Assembly: GCF_964340395.1 (NCBI RefSeq)
Contig: NC_135550.1
Coordinates: forward strand, 22,142,176-22,206,175
DNA: 64,000 nt
Direction: 5' to 3'
DNA from: Glandiceps talaboti
Lineage: Eukaryota; Hemichordata; Enteropneusta; Spengelidae
How positions within the stretch are numbered: the stretch's first letter is position 1; every line of letters begins with the position of its first letter. A program made the position numbers and the translations under genes. Shown here one piece after another: positions 36,401-48,305 of this stretch. The notes under the pieces were generated by a model. It was not told where the DNA came from. It did not search any database and worked only from the letters and a program-made list of their open reading frames with translations.

Positions 36401-39186
36401 AATATGTCAACTGAAAGTGCTACCAATGAGTCATCTTCAACAATAGCATCATCACCAGTTGGTTCACCACAGGGTAAAACTGGATCAAGTAGAACTGAAC
36501 TCAAGCCTGCTCCCCAGGCTTCCAAAGGTAAATGAAAAGATACTAACCAACCTAAAAGTTGAATAATTGCCTTCAGTGTGATGACTGCATCAAGTCACAT
36601 TTTATGTAGTGCTAGTGGCTAGTTGGTCACAAATCAAAGAATATAGTATTGCATCCTGGCCGACCACATGATGTCTCTCATAAAATACATGTACATGGAT
36701 GAGTGTTTATTTTTGGGGCGAGATGCCATCTTTTATATCTGAATCCTGCTTAGACTGAAAGATCAGCTGTCATGAGTGCTTTTCTCATCCCATTCCACAG
36801 GGGGAAGATTATGACACCCAGCGACTTATTTTACAGTCTGTCTAACAGAAATACAGAATGCACATATGCACACACACCCACAAACTTTGACAAATATGTC
36901 CCTTGTTTTACATACAGGTATTACAGAGAGAATAAAATTTAATGTGGACAGGGATGATGCTTATTAAGTAATTACTGTGTTTAAGGATAACAGTCCAATT
37001 TTGGATGTTTTCAGGTTTTTTGACATAATTATATCTATGCTTTGTCCATTGTTATTACTACTGTATATATGTTGTTTTCTAACCACTTCAGTTCCTGATA
37101 TTGACATTGACGATGATCCAGATGAAGACAGTTTTTTTGACAGCAATGTTAAACTTACTGGTGAGTGTCAAGTTTTTACACCACATGAAGTTTTTCATTT
37201 AAACATTTTTACACATTTGAATGAGTCAGCCTGGTATGGCTTTATGTAAGTATACACACAGTGACTGTAGTAACGCTGAATTTGAATGCGTACTACTTTG
37301 TGTACTTATCAATAATGGATTTATTATAATTTTAGAATGTAACAGCTTACAGTAATTAAGTTATAACACATTATCTGATTAGTCTAGTTCTATTTCAGTT
37401 CATGCAATGCCAACTTGGTCATCATGCCACAACTGAAATGTATTACTTGTTATATTATTTTGTTAGTGAACATTAAGAGATTTTGCTATCATCTAACTGA
37501 TGTGTGGTGGCAGCTTACTTCAGGATTAGTATTTGATTAGCTCACTGGTGAAGTGTATAAATGTACATAAATCTGTGTTCACTGGTCTTGGTAATCACAG
37601 GGTGTCTGATTCCATAAACCAGTACAGTTGCACTACATCATGTGTATACACTGTACATTGTGAAATCTAGATAAATTTGACTTCAACATAATGTGCACTG
37701 CGGTGATCAGAGTACGCAGCATTAACATTTTTGGAAAGTTTGTAGTGAGGTCTCAATATGTAGTCACTGTGTTAGACAAATTCTTTATCCTTTCTGTATT
37801 TATAGTGGTATGTAAGCACATGTTAGTCTCACTGTCTGCTTAGTATACATAGTAACAGATTATCAGAATTGGAAGATAACTTAGTTCATGGTGATTCATA
37901 TTGAATTGTTATCCACCTTATAGAAACACCTGCATATCAAAAAATGATTGGTAGTGCTCAGCTGAGTACTAAAGCTTTATCTGATGATGATGATGATGAA
38001 GTGTCAGCTTTGGAGAAGACAGAAGAGGAAGATGAAATAGAGAAGGCAACTAGACTAACTCCTACATCATCACAGACAAAGTAAGTAACAAACGTAAGAT
38101 GTTTAAATGGTGGTGTTTTCTCTACAGATAGTGGTAGAATTGGTTGTAAAATTAATTGTTGAATGTGATGTTATTTCCATGCTATGCCCTCCCCTAGAAC
38201 ATTGTCATCAGTGCATATTTTTACTAATACCACACTTTAAAAATGTAATGTCATATGTCTGACAGTGTTCTCCTCAGTGTTTTCTCCAGGAACATTGGTT
38301 AATTTGCATATGACTAATCAATTGTTTATCTATTGTTTTTCTGAAATGATAGGATATGGGCACATTATCCAATAAACTCTGGGGAGAACACTATGAAATA
38401 CTAAACCTTGGAAAAGAGTGACAAATTCTATGAATTGATATATTTTTTATCCTTATTTGTTTCCACTCGATATATATTTTCAGGAAAGGGAGAGGTAATC
38501 TGTTATCATCACTTGGATTTTCCTATGGTAGTGATGATGAGAAGATAGAAAGTAAACTATCGTCGTCATGGAGATCTGGTAATGTAGTTTCACCAGATGA
38601 AAGTTCACTGATCAGTTCACCATCAGCCACACCAAGATCTCCTGCATACATACCTACAGGCATGGACTCTGGGTGAGTGACTTGAGACTTTATACAATGA
38701 CATTTGTGACAGTGATGGTATTCAAATTCCACTAAATGAGTTACATTACTTGTGTACACTTTTAAGACAAACTTACAACAAAAATGATTTGCTTTCATCT
38801 TTCCAGTGTATTCTTCTGTGAAGTTCTGTCTAGAATACTGATAACCATCAAATCAAATCATATCGATGCAGTCAAGTAAAACCCATGCTGTTATTTTAGT
38901 GTGCCATATAGTTTAGCTCATCAAAATAGAAATCATATGTTTTATCATGCACAAATTTTAAAGTTTCCTTACTCAAGTCAACATCTCTTTTGAATATATA
39001 ATTTTTTTTATCCCCCCCAGCAACCAATCACGAAATGAGTCTGCAGCTAAAAAGGCAGCTGCATTCTGGGATGGATCTGATTTAGACGAATCCGATTCAG
39101 TGGCTGTTCCCATGGGAACAGGAACACTTGGCAGTACTCAGAAAGATGATGATGAAGACAAAGATGATTTTGATTTCTATGATTAG
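30408..39186 (+). CDS. KIZ: Centrosomal protein kizuna
   Basis: KIZ is a PLK1 substrate that holds pericentriolar material together during mitosis. Fourteen exons join in phase: 30408-30469, 31048-31110, 31334-31496, 31738-31815, 32267-33059, 33427-33667, 34299-34454, 35075-35239, 35674-35824, 36371-36527, 37092-37160, 37924-38080, 38484-38672, 39021-39186. They give 869 residues, against about 670 in human. Residues 1-122 are a coiled coil; SKLKAAKLQNYWKKVCEDER matches human VKLKYVKLKNYLKEICESEK. Residues 123-387 are Gln/Pro/Ser-rich, followed by SPRQP repeats and acidic Ser-rich stretches. The C terminus, AAFWDGSDLDESDS to DDFDFYD, matches human NALWDESDDSNSE to DDSDDFYD. The start at 30408 (AAAAAAATGG) has a strong Kozak context and fits the human N terminus. 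An upstream in-frame ATG near 30298 is possible but less likely. Confidence 0.92.
30838..30940. repeat. Foldback repeat in KIZ intron 1
   Basis: The arms around TGTATGGGACGCGA (about 30856) and TCGCGTCCCGTATA (about 30911) are near-perfect reverse complements, and weaker pairing extends outward and inward (GACTATGTACCT-type sequence). No coding potential. Confidence 0.65.
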
Positions 39187-39226
39187 ATTTATCTGATTTT
39201 ACAACCAGTTAGTTCTCAGTACCTGT

Positions 39227-39232
39227 AATAAA
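39227..39232 (+). terminator. Proximal KIZ poly(A) signal
   Basis: AATAAA 41 nt after the KIZ stop codon; a possible short 3' UTR. Confidence 0.5.
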
Positions 39233-39775
39233 TATTTGACCTGACACCAGAGGGTCAAAATAGAACAAGAAGGTTGACTTATTCTCACGTGCACCTACAG
39301 TAATGCATGTGTAATACGTGGAGCATAATAGTGTCAACTAAGAAATCGAATAATTGTCACTTTTATGATGCACCTAGGTGGTTACATTCAAGTTCAGGTA
39401 ACAAGAATTCATGTATATTATAAGAAATGATATTTGACACAATGATGTACAGGTATAACAATGTAAGTTAAAATATGAAAATCTGATTCTCATAATTTAT
39501 GTTTAAAATATAAATGGCAAATGACTTGAATTAATAATCAGTACTGAATATGTGATTGATTGATTGATTGAAATCAGTATTTTACCATTCCAGACTTATT
39601 AAATGTACTTATTAATTTTTAATCCAAAGGCAACAATGTGTTTATATTGTATCAATGTATAGATACACTCACAAAGAGATGTGTACATTTTTAAGGTAAC
39701 AATGTGTTTATATTGTATCAATGTATAAAATAATGACACTCACAAAGATGTGTACAATTTAATGCATCTTATTTT

Positions 39776-39781
39776 TTTATT
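39776..39781 (-). terminator. MBIP poly(A) signal
   Basis: AATAAA on the minus strand, about 125 nt past the MBIP stop and inside the distal KIZ 3' UTR. Confidence 0.6.
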
Positions 39782-39806
39782 AGCGTAACAAAACATAAAT
39801 TATTTC

Positions 39807-39812
39807 AATAAA
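39807..39812 (+). terminator. Distal KIZ poly(A) signal
   Basis: AATAAA on the plus strand, beyond the minus-strand MBIP signal. If both are used, the two transcripts overlap by several tens of bases. Confidence 0.6.
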
Positions 39813-39906
39813 GAAATGTACTTAGCAAACAAAGCAAAATGTGTGTATGTGTCTTTTCATTTGAGGAGTGTCAATCAAGCAATACTAGACTATATAACAC
39901 TAATTG

Positions 39907-42900
39907 TTATGTCATGTTTTCTTCTGTCTTTGGTTGTGGTATACTTTGTTGTTTTCTTAGCAACGAGTCTTGAAGTTCTTTCATACGTTGGTCAATCTCT
40001 GTGATGCTCATCTCTCTACCATCTCCCTGATCACTGTCTCGTCTCTGTCTCTTGTAAGCGAAAGGCTGAAAAGAGTAACATATACATAGCAAATTATAGT
40101 TGGAATACTAATTGAAAGGAAAGAGGTACATGTATGATCACATATCCTACATATTCACTCTATAAAGTAAAGTTGATACATGACTTAATCCAATCAAATT
40201 GAAAATTGCATCATAAAGGCCAGGGATTCAATCCCAGGTTCTTGTAATAGTGTAAGCCATAATGATTATACTAGATCATTGGTTTGTTGTGGACCAAATT
40301 TTTCTATAGCTCTACCAGACAACTGTTTTTCACACCTATGTTTAACCCTAATAGGAACTGGGCCTTTATTGTTCAGTGCATGAAGATGAACCTGTTGAAC
40401 CATTCCATGATCAGCTTTTCAAAACCAAACTGAATTGCAAAATTGCAATCTTTTGTCACAGTGTATCCTCATCAACTTGTCAGAATAAATGAAATTAGGA
40501 AATTAGACAGATGGCTATTCAACAGAATAAAGGGAATCTACCAATTACAAATACTACTGGTGGCAGGAAGGATGTCAAATGAACATGCCAAAGCAACTTT
40601 GAAAGGTAAAAAGCCCCCCCCCCCCCCCCCCCCAACACAAAATATCAAGAGGCCAAGAGCCTCACTCTGATTAACAAGAGCTACTTGTTGGAGTCATGCA
40701 AGAGGAGTATTAGAGTATCCACTCAATTACCAAATAACTTACAATTGCATTAAAGTACTCTGGAGACAGTCCCTCTAACTGTAGAACTCTGTCTTCTAGT
40801 CTTTTAATCCTTGTGTAGACATCTTTAGGGACTGGGTGGCCTATTGGAAGGATTAAGTAGAAAGACAGAATGCTACTGTGTAACCAGGAATTCCAACTAT
40901 TCAAATGTTAACAAGCATTTTAATGAACACTGAACACATAAAACAAATGTGATTTTTAGAACCGATGGAACTATGTAAACAGGTGTAGGTAATGATATTT
41001 TATCAAGTTCACCATGTTTGTAAACAGGCTAGCAGCATTCATCAGTGTTTATTATCACACAATGTATATCTATGTGTCAATGTATCAAGCCGTTAAACAT
41101 TTTCAACCTGCACTAGAGAGTAAAAAGAATTCTTAAGGCTACAGGTATTCAAAATATAAGAAGTCAATTTCATTGCATAAATCATAACTCTATCTTTCAT
41201 CTAATGCTGCAGAGTTGACAGTATACAATATATTTGTTTGTAGTCTGTATGATGTATGATATGTCATGTCATGTCGGAATACTCTTGCATGTCAGCCTAC
41301 CCTTCCCACTTGGCCAGTGAGGGCGAATGACATTATGTATCTTATGGTATAATTGCTTGCTGTATGGCAATAAAAACTGGTACTAGCTTTTTTGGAATTA
41401 GGTACTAGCACATGTGTGACTATATTGAAGTAAAATGGACTAACCCATTCCTATTTTGAGATGTTTCTCCATGTTACTTAGTCTTTCTTCAACTCCCCCA
41501 GGGATGTGAGTTTTGTGCTGAGTACTGGATGTTGAAGTACTAGGTTGAGGCCTTGATCTCATTGGTGAAGCTGGTAGTCTTGTTTGTGGCCCATGTGGAT
41601 TTACTACCTTGGACACTGAAATGAATTACATAAACTATCTACTGTGATGACAGTAAATGCTATGGTTATTTTGGGATATAAGTTTGAAGTAAAATCTCCT
41701 GTAATAAGAGTATGTACATGTGGTGACAGTGACCAGACTATAGAATGCTGTATATTGGTATATAATTGTAAAATTTAGCAAGGACATCTTGCAGCGTCTT
41801 TGCTCAAGTTTTAGAACCTAGACACCAGAGGAAGACTTCTTCTTGAAATCTTGTAAGCGTTTATGGTTTATGGTTTCCCCTACCTGGATAATGGTGAGAA
41901 CACAAGTAAAGTCTAACAAGGTCTTATATACTCACACATGTTCATACTTTAATAATATTTCAGTAGTTCTCACAAGCATCAGTCTGCATTTCATTACATG
42001 ATCAAAACATATTCATTTCACAACTGTTCAAAATTTGTAGTATATATTGTGTTCCTTTGACAAAAACCTCTTTGATGGCAAACAAGTTGAACCTTTCAGC
42101 TATTTTTGTACTCAATCATTGCAGAGATGGCACATAGTGTACCACTATCACAAACTTTGTACCCAATCATTGCAGATAACATCTATCATTATCACACATA
42201 CATGTTTCATGGTCAAGGACAAAACCTGCTGATAAAGGTTAACAGCTGACGGTACCTTTGACATGACTTTTACCACCACTACGTGGTTTGAACACAGCGT
42301 CTGTTCTGGCACAACTATCATCTTCCTCTGTTAGATCAATAATACCACAGAACTCCCTTCGATTATTATCATTCACTTCTACTTGCTTCCTTTCCATGAA
42401 TGATGCAATTCTTCTTTCTATCTGGAGATAGCAGTTTGAAACATCTGATTGACATCTCTTGATTTATACTCACTTCATTAACTTACAACTAAAAACTATG
42501 AAATGAAGGCGAGAGATTGTCAACTTCACCATACTCCTGTATTACAAGGATGACGTCAGCTAATACAAAATTACTTGTTAAACTTTAACACCAATTCTTT
42601 TCAAAAAGGACAAACTTTCACAAATAATACCTGAGTGACTACACTAGATGAAAAACTTCCACATAGTTGTATTTCATCTAAAGATTGACAACAACAGTGT
42701 CCTGTCAATACAGTAGAACATACTAAATACTTACCTCACTTTTACTGGCATTGATTTGTATTAATGATGGATCTATTTTAGAAATATCAGGTTTAATATC
42801 ACATTCTTCTCCTTCCATTGTCATATCTGTGTGATTCTGTTCTACTTTTATTTGCCTCTGATTCACTTCACTTAAAACTTGCTGTTGGCAAAAGTAAAAA

Positions 42901-43408
42901 TAATCAAGAATTTAAATTAGGGAGATGCTGTGACTTAATATGAAATACTGGAGAAGAAAATTAAAAAAAGTCTGTATAGAGATTGAACTCAAGCTATTAC
43001 ATCACTATTACATACTTATTGCCTGGCTATTAGGGTACTAGTAGATGTCTATTTATACCTCAAGGGCTGTGCAGCAATTATTTCCCTGAGGCTGAAAGCT
43101 GATACGATAGTATTTCAAATAGTTACTACATAAGAGTATGAGAGGTAATATGATGTCTACTAGTGCTTGAATATGGCCAAGTGATAAGTGTTTCATAACA
43201 CATCACATTCCCAGGCATGTATTCTTTCCAGAGTGAAAGAAAATCACTTGAAAGACTAGTCTCATGCTAATGTAATAGTGCCCTAGGGAAAATAGAAAAC
43301 GACTATTGCCCTCTGTATGCAAACTGAGGTCACTATAGGTCACTAGTCCATACCACATAACATGACCAATCACTGAAGGTTGTATCAAAATGACATGTTA
43401 TAATAATC

Positions 43409-43439
<31 letters not shown>

Positions 43440-44398
43440 TGTATGTATTTACTTATATAAATACATACATTTAGAATAACTGTTAACAATGTACAGCTTT
43501 TGTTGTTTTAACACATGTTGTATTGATGCTATATATGAACACATTTACCAGATTTATGTTATAAATTGATCTCATTTGTGAAGACACACAGTGAGATGAA
43601 AGACTCAAGTATTGACATAAAAGTTCCTCTGACTACAACAAATGACATCAGGGGTGATGTATACATACATACCTGTAGACTGGATATCAAGCCTTCCACC
43701 TGACCAGTCAAACTGTTCAATGTTGTCAACAGTGATGTAGATACTTGTAGCTGTTCTTGGTTAATTGACATACCACAAACTCTGTCTAAGTGGGACTGTG
43801 GAAGTGAAAAAAAATTCAACATGCATTTCGGTGTGTGGACATGGATGAGAGGTAGGCTGTGGGTGACACTTCCTACTTTCAAGGGTAGGAAGGTCATCTT
43901 GGCTATAAGCTACCTCTGGAAATATACGCTGCGGGGTCTCGATACGTAGGAGAGAAGACGTGTCGAAACCCCGTAGCGTATATTTCCCAGAGCTACCTTG
44001 GCTAATGACAATATTTGACAAATCATGGCTATAACACATGTATTGTGCTTAATATATCAAGACGATGTATGGCAGCATCATGGTACCATTATAGTTGGGT
44101 TAGTTCTGCTTGGTGACGGAGTAAGCTGGGACTTGATAATAATCATGTCAGTGACAATATCGAGTCCTGGCTTGCTCCGTCTGCAAGTGCAAAAGCAGAA
44201 CCGGGGTGTAATTGACTATTCGATTGATTCATATTCCCTTCATGCTTCACTCATTAAAATAACACATTTACAATGAAATTTTAAAGACTTTATTCACTTG
44301 GGCCATTTCGGAACTGTTGACTTTATTATTTGTCTTACCTCCTGCAGAAAAATCTGCATCGAGCCAAGCACTTTGGTCGCCAAGAGGAGCTCCGTCAT
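39907..44398 (-). CDS. MBIP: MAP3K12-binding inhibitory protein 1 (ATAC complex subunit)
   Basis: MBIP binds and inhibits MAP3K12/DLK and is a scaffold subunit of the ATAC histone acetyltransferase complex. Seven exons join in phase: 44339-44398, 43673-43795, 42735-42881, 42256-42421, 41445-41615, 40743-40840, 39907-40065, giving 307 residues (human 344). Diagnostic stretches: IERRIASFMERKQVEVNDNN and REFCGIID (human IDRRISAFIERKQAEINENN, REFCNVID), SCARTDAVF, KSHVKVSKVVNPHGPQTR (human KSHVKVSRVVNTYGPQTR), and GHPVPKDVYTRIKRLEDRVL with LQLEGLSPEYF before the C-terminal coiled coil ITEIDQRMKELQDSLLRK. The first two exons are divergent from human. The ATG at 44398 is the first in frame. It converges with KIZ on its 3' side and diverges from the myristoylated-protein gene on its 5' side. 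Confidence 0.94.
40614..40633. repeat. Poly-C tract
   Basis: Twenty consecutive C residues in an MBIP intron (poly-G on the transcribed strand). Confidence 0.95.
43411..43449. repeat. (ATGT)n microsatellite
   Basis: About nine GTAT/ATGT units in an MBIP intron. Confidence 0.95.
43909..43996. repeat. GC-rich foldback in MBIP intron 1
   Basis: Left arm AAATATACGCTGCGGGGTCT and right arm (reverse complement) AAATATACGCTACGGGGTTT continue as TCGA(T/C)ACGT, with three mismatches over 28 bp. A short loop is around 43950. Flanking AGCTACCT and TAGCTCTGG remnants lie on either side. Much more GC-rich than its surroundings. Confidence 0.85.
44101..44202. mobile_element. TAGTTCTGCTT foldback element in MBIP intron 1
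   Basis: Inverted arms: GACGGAGTAAGCTGGGACTT at 44115 and the reverse complement GACGGAGCAAGCCAGGACTC at the right, with TTCTGCTT ends. The left arm resembles the left arm of the element at 61645-61760 (TCCTGCTT..ACGGAG..GGGACTCGAT), so the two look like copies of one non-autonomous DNA element family. Confidence 0.65.
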
Positions 44399-45042
44399 TA
44401 TCTTCACCTTTCTGTACGCTGGGGAAGTCCCTTTGAACTCTGACCTGAATATTTGGTCACGTGAGCCCCGATTTGTAGTTGTCGGGATTCCCTTTTACGT
44501 CACTTCACTCATGAAGTAACTAGTAAACACGATAAGATGTTGAGAATACCTAGTTTCTTTCATTTTTTTGGAACTTTGTCATACAAGTCATATATTTTCT
44601 TTACTATATTACTGAAAACGGAATTGATATACCGTTAAATATTGCATCAAAAGTGTTTGGGGAGGCCGGGGGGTTACACATGTAAAAGCAGTACGAGCAG
44701 GGTCTTTTTCTGACTCGTGAAAAATATTTGAAAATGGTCAAGTACCGACGCTTATTGAATATATCATTCCATTTTATTAGAACACATTTTGCAACCATTT
44801 CACGAATCGTTTCTTGTTTGGGGACAGTGTTACCGATGTATAATGTTCGTGATAACGACAGTCATGTCGCGCGCTGCATGTAATGAAACTTGAATCGCGC
44901 GACGTGCACCGTTCCAAAGATTCGGTCGAACAAACGGCATTTGTTATCATAACGGTTTTCTGCAGTCTGTCTGAATGTAGTCCATAAGAAAGCTGTGGGT
45001 AAATTGAGGCTGGCCAGGACTTCAACAAAGATTGAAATCAGA
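44399..45042. promoter_or_regulatory. Divergent promoter region, MBIP and MARCKS-like gene
   Basis: A 644-bp gap between two diverging start codons. It contains a CpG-rich patch near 44865-44925, including an inverted pair built on GTCGCGCG / CGCGCGAC. No TATA box was noticed, and transcription starts cannot be placed by eye. Confidence 0.6.
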
Positions 45043-46499
45043 ATGGGAGCTGGTCCGTCTATTTGTGCAAACAACTGTACATGCATAGACGTAAAGGTGG
45101 GCTTGTTTGTACGATTTTTCACCTCTAGAAAAATGATTTAATCGGCCAAATTTCAAGATTACGAATTTACGTATTGTCAAAATTTTGTGCCGCACATACA
45201 ACTGAAATGTGTTTTATTTCAAACTGTTAAACTTTGAAGTATCTTTTTCAGACTTTATTTTTATTTACAGTTTGAATCAGGCTTCCGGGCTCATGTAAAA
45301 GAAGAGGCAAACATATAGATTATAATACAAATTTCTACAAAAACTTCAGATGAGATAAATATGATTATCAATATCAGTAATCATTCAATAAACACTAAAC
45401 ATAAACCATATTAATCATCAATTAATACTGATCACCTTGTATTTTTTTTTTGTATTTTCAGAGAGCTACTCTTTCACCCTCACCGTCTGAGGAAAATGTC
45501 AAAACTCTTTCAGTTAGGGTGATTCCAGATGGAGGATGGCAAGATCAAGAACTATTTCTTACTAGTGATGGGACGATAACAGAAGGTATTGATGGAAAAC
45601 TGGAAATCGTCTATGATGCAGATGGAAGCAACGATACAATCAACTCTAATGAAGTCACTGCTGCAGAGGTTACAACAGACATAGAAACACCAGTTCCAAC
45701 AGCTGCTCTTGAGAATAACATTGATATTGAGACAACCGAAGTCATTACTGCAGAGGTTACAACTGACATAGAAACATCAGTTCCAACAGCTACTCTTGAG
45801 AATAACATTGATATTGAGGCAACCGAAGTCATTACTGCTAATGATACAGGGGACTCTGACATACCACCTTCCCTGCCAACAGATGTCATAAAGGGTAATG
45901 AAGAAGCAAAGATCACAGTCACATCAGGAGAAGGTGAAGGTATCGAGAATGTAGATACAAAAGAAGTAACAACCGAAGAAGACCTGTCACTAACAACAGA
46001 CATACCAAGTAAAGCTCCATCAGCATCACAAGAATCTACTGATGTGGTTGTCAAGCCTGTGAAAGCGAAGAAACTCAGAGCCAAGAAAACGATCAGTGTG
46101 CCAACATTCCACAATCCATTCAAGAGGAAAAAGAAAAACAGTCGTTCAATTTCTGACGGTGATATGTCTAGAACTGGTGGTAAACTAGATTTCATATTTG
46201 AGACACACGATGAAATCACAGATGATGAATTTGTTGATGCTGCAATATCAGTGGAGGAGGTCAAGGTTGCCGAGATCAGAAAAAATGAAAATTTGACCAG
46301 AGACAAAGATAAATCTACAGCAGCAGGTGCTGGAGATACAACTCAAACATCTGATGGAAAGGATGGAGATGTGATCAAAGATAAGGATGAAGATGAAAAG
46401 AGTGATGAAGCATCTGGTAGCAGTCAAAGGGTATTTGGTGCATTGCGGAGTGTAGTGAAGAGTCCAACCCAGTGGATGGCTAGTTGGATGTGGGGATGA
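45043..46499 (+). CDS. Unrecognised acidic protein with probable N-myristoylation site (MARCKS-like layout)
   Basis: Two exons, 45043-45096 and 45462-46499, join in phase 0 to give 363 residues. The N terminus MGAGPSICANNCTC fits the N-myristoylation pattern (Gly2, Ser6) and has three nearby cysteines that could be palmitoylated. Residues about 60-130 contain two copies of a roughly 33-residue Thr/Glu/Ile-rich repeat (VTTDIETPVPTA, VTTDIETSVPTA). A basic cluster FHNPFKRKKKNSRSIS (about 230-245) recalls the phosphorylatable effector region of MARCKS-type proteins. The end is aromatic and amphipathic (SPTQWMASWMWG). I do not recognise a family, and similarity to MARCKS is in layout only. The donor AAG|GTGGGC of exon 1 is weaker than its neighbours, so exon 1 is less certain than exon 2. 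Membrane tethering at the inner plasma membrane is an inference. Confidence 0.75.
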
Positions 46500-46900
46500 T
46501 ATACTTCCTTCTGTGTTAACCTGGGAAAAAGGAGGGGGAGGGAGGGGGGTAGACCTGCTGACTTTGCAACAAACTTTGGTTTTATTTTCCCCTTTATTTT
46601 CATGCCAGACTGAAAGATATGTCTCTTGTAGTACTCTTTCACCTTGAACTCTACTGTCAAGGTCACAGTGGAAGAGTACCACAAGGAACAAATCATACAG
46701 TCTGCAAATATTATGCTACTTTCCTCAAACTTTCATTTCTCTCCCTACCCTATATTTTCTTTTTATTTGTTTTTGCGCCCCAATGTATATTTATATAAAT
46801 GTGTTTTTATGATTTCTCTCTTTTTCCTTTTGAACTTTACATGTAAGCATACCCAACAGAGAGCGAATATGAGATTTGATGACATACATTTGTTGCAAAT

Positions 46901-47004
46901 CTGGTAGTGTGGGCATGAAGCATATAGAATTAATGTTAACCAGAAGTGTGAAACTAAGCATGTGGTTAACATTATTTCTATGAGCTTCATGCAAATACCA
47001 CCAG
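46901..47004 (+). repeat. 42-bp stem / 20-nt loop hairpin in 3' UTR
   Basis: Arms 46901-46942 and 46963-47004 pair at 35 of 42 positions (shared blocks GCATGAAGC, ATAATGTTAACCA or TTAATGTTAACCA, CTGGT). The mismatches fall in small bulges. Size and shape resemble a pre-miRNA, but a foldback transposon remnant is equally possible. Confidence 0.8.
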
Positions 47005-47202
47005 GTTTACAGTAGATGTATTGTTGTTGAATGTCATATCCCCTTTCTGTTGGCTATGATCTATGACCCTTCGAAATATATGTAAGAAAAATTGCGATGT
47101 TTTATGAGGTTATTTTTTGTTTCTTTGTTGTGGAAGCCCAGGTCACGAACAAGTGGGATGAAATATTTCATATAAATTTGCCATGTACATCAAATATTCC
47201 TC

Positions 47203-47208
47203 AATAAA
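47203..47208 (+). terminator. Poly(A) signal of the MARCKS-like gene
   Basis: AATAAA about 700 nt after the stop; the first canonical signal noticed on this strand. Confidence 0.55.
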
Positions 47209-48134
47209 ATATCTTTATTGACCCAATATTTTGCTATCATTGATTGTCATTTTCTGCATCAGTAACTACAAGCACTTTTAATAAACATTTACATTCTGGA
47301 AATAAAAAAAATAAAAAAAAGCATTTGCATAAAAAATCTGACACTTTGTTACAAGTTACTGTCTGTAATTGTGTAAAAAAAAAATAATCAGACAGTGGAA
47401 TGGAAAAATATTTGCTTTAGTAGCAATTGCATAATTCTACTTTTCGTCTATGAATTTGGAAGAATGGTTTTATCATGAACATAATAATTAAAAGTTTTAG
47501 GCTGCAGTTTTACTATCTAAAAGACTATTTTACCTCGCAATGGGTGAGTAACAATAGTACATCTATGTATACAATGGTTTTGAGAATACTCAAGGCATGG
47601 TACATGTACATATACTGTCTTTGGGCTAAAACAAAAATTGAAATTCCTAAATACACATACAGTGTGCTTGATGGAAATGCAGTCGCTAATGTGAAGACTA
47701 ACTAAACTTACATCATTAATAATTTATTTCTCATATATCTTGTATTTTTCTATAAATTGAGCAATCCTTTCTGAGTGTGACATTCATCCACACACCCTCA
47801 TGTGCACATGGTATGCTTTTATAATCTACAGCTTTGACTTTCATTGTATTAATAAATTATCTGGTAATGGTCTTATACAACATGATGCAGGTGACAAGAT
47901 TATACAGTTGTAACACCAAAATATCTTCATTGGCCAATTGGATATTTAATACTTTTATCTCTTGATGGCATCGGGCAGTGTGGTGTGAAACTAAATTTAT
48001 GCATATGAGGTTTAGAAATGAACAAATATATATAACAGACAAATAAGGCAGAGTCAACTCAGTGGAGATCCTGGGTGTTAAAAATATTCAAGCAAAACCT
48101 ATCGGGCAACAGTGATGGTATGTAAACATCTATG

Positions 48135-48140
48135 GTGTGT

Positions 48141-48199
<59 letters not shown>
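48135..48199. repeat. (GT)n microsatellite
   Basis: About 32 GT units with one interruption, just beyond the 3' end of the hydrolase gene. Confidence 0.97.
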
Positions 48200-48200
<1 letters not shown>

Positions 48201-48232
48201 TTATATTGTGACTGAAACTGGATTGCATTGTT

Positions 48233-48238
48233 TTTATT
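48233..48238 (-). terminator. Poly(A) signal of the S9-like hydrolase gene
   Basis: Minus-strand AATAAA about 70 nt past the stop codon. Confidence 0.5.
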
Positions 48239-48305
48239 ACATTATCTATCAAATTCACTTAAAAACTTTGATAGCTGGAATGAAAAGACATGACAGTAGA
48301 TGACT

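Larger units (their letters stand above)
46500..48305. other. 3' UTR of the MARCKS-like gene, then intergenic
   Basis: From the stop to the AATAAA at 47203-47208 is a likely 3' UTR of about 0.7 kb, containing the hairpin at 46901-47004. Beyond it I see only AT-rich sequence, an A-rich patch near 47305-47390 and the (GT)n tract before the convergent hydrolase gene. Confidence 0.6.

Noticed and set aside
40443-40670. 75-codon open frame in an MBIP intron, ending in a proline run
   Set aside because: The Pro run is the poly-C tract; no homology, no splice context and wrong strand for MBIP.
45611-46306. 231-codon open frame antisense to the MARCKS-like gene
   Set aside because: Ser/Val/Thr-rich shadow of the biased Glu/Thr coding strand; no start context or domain.
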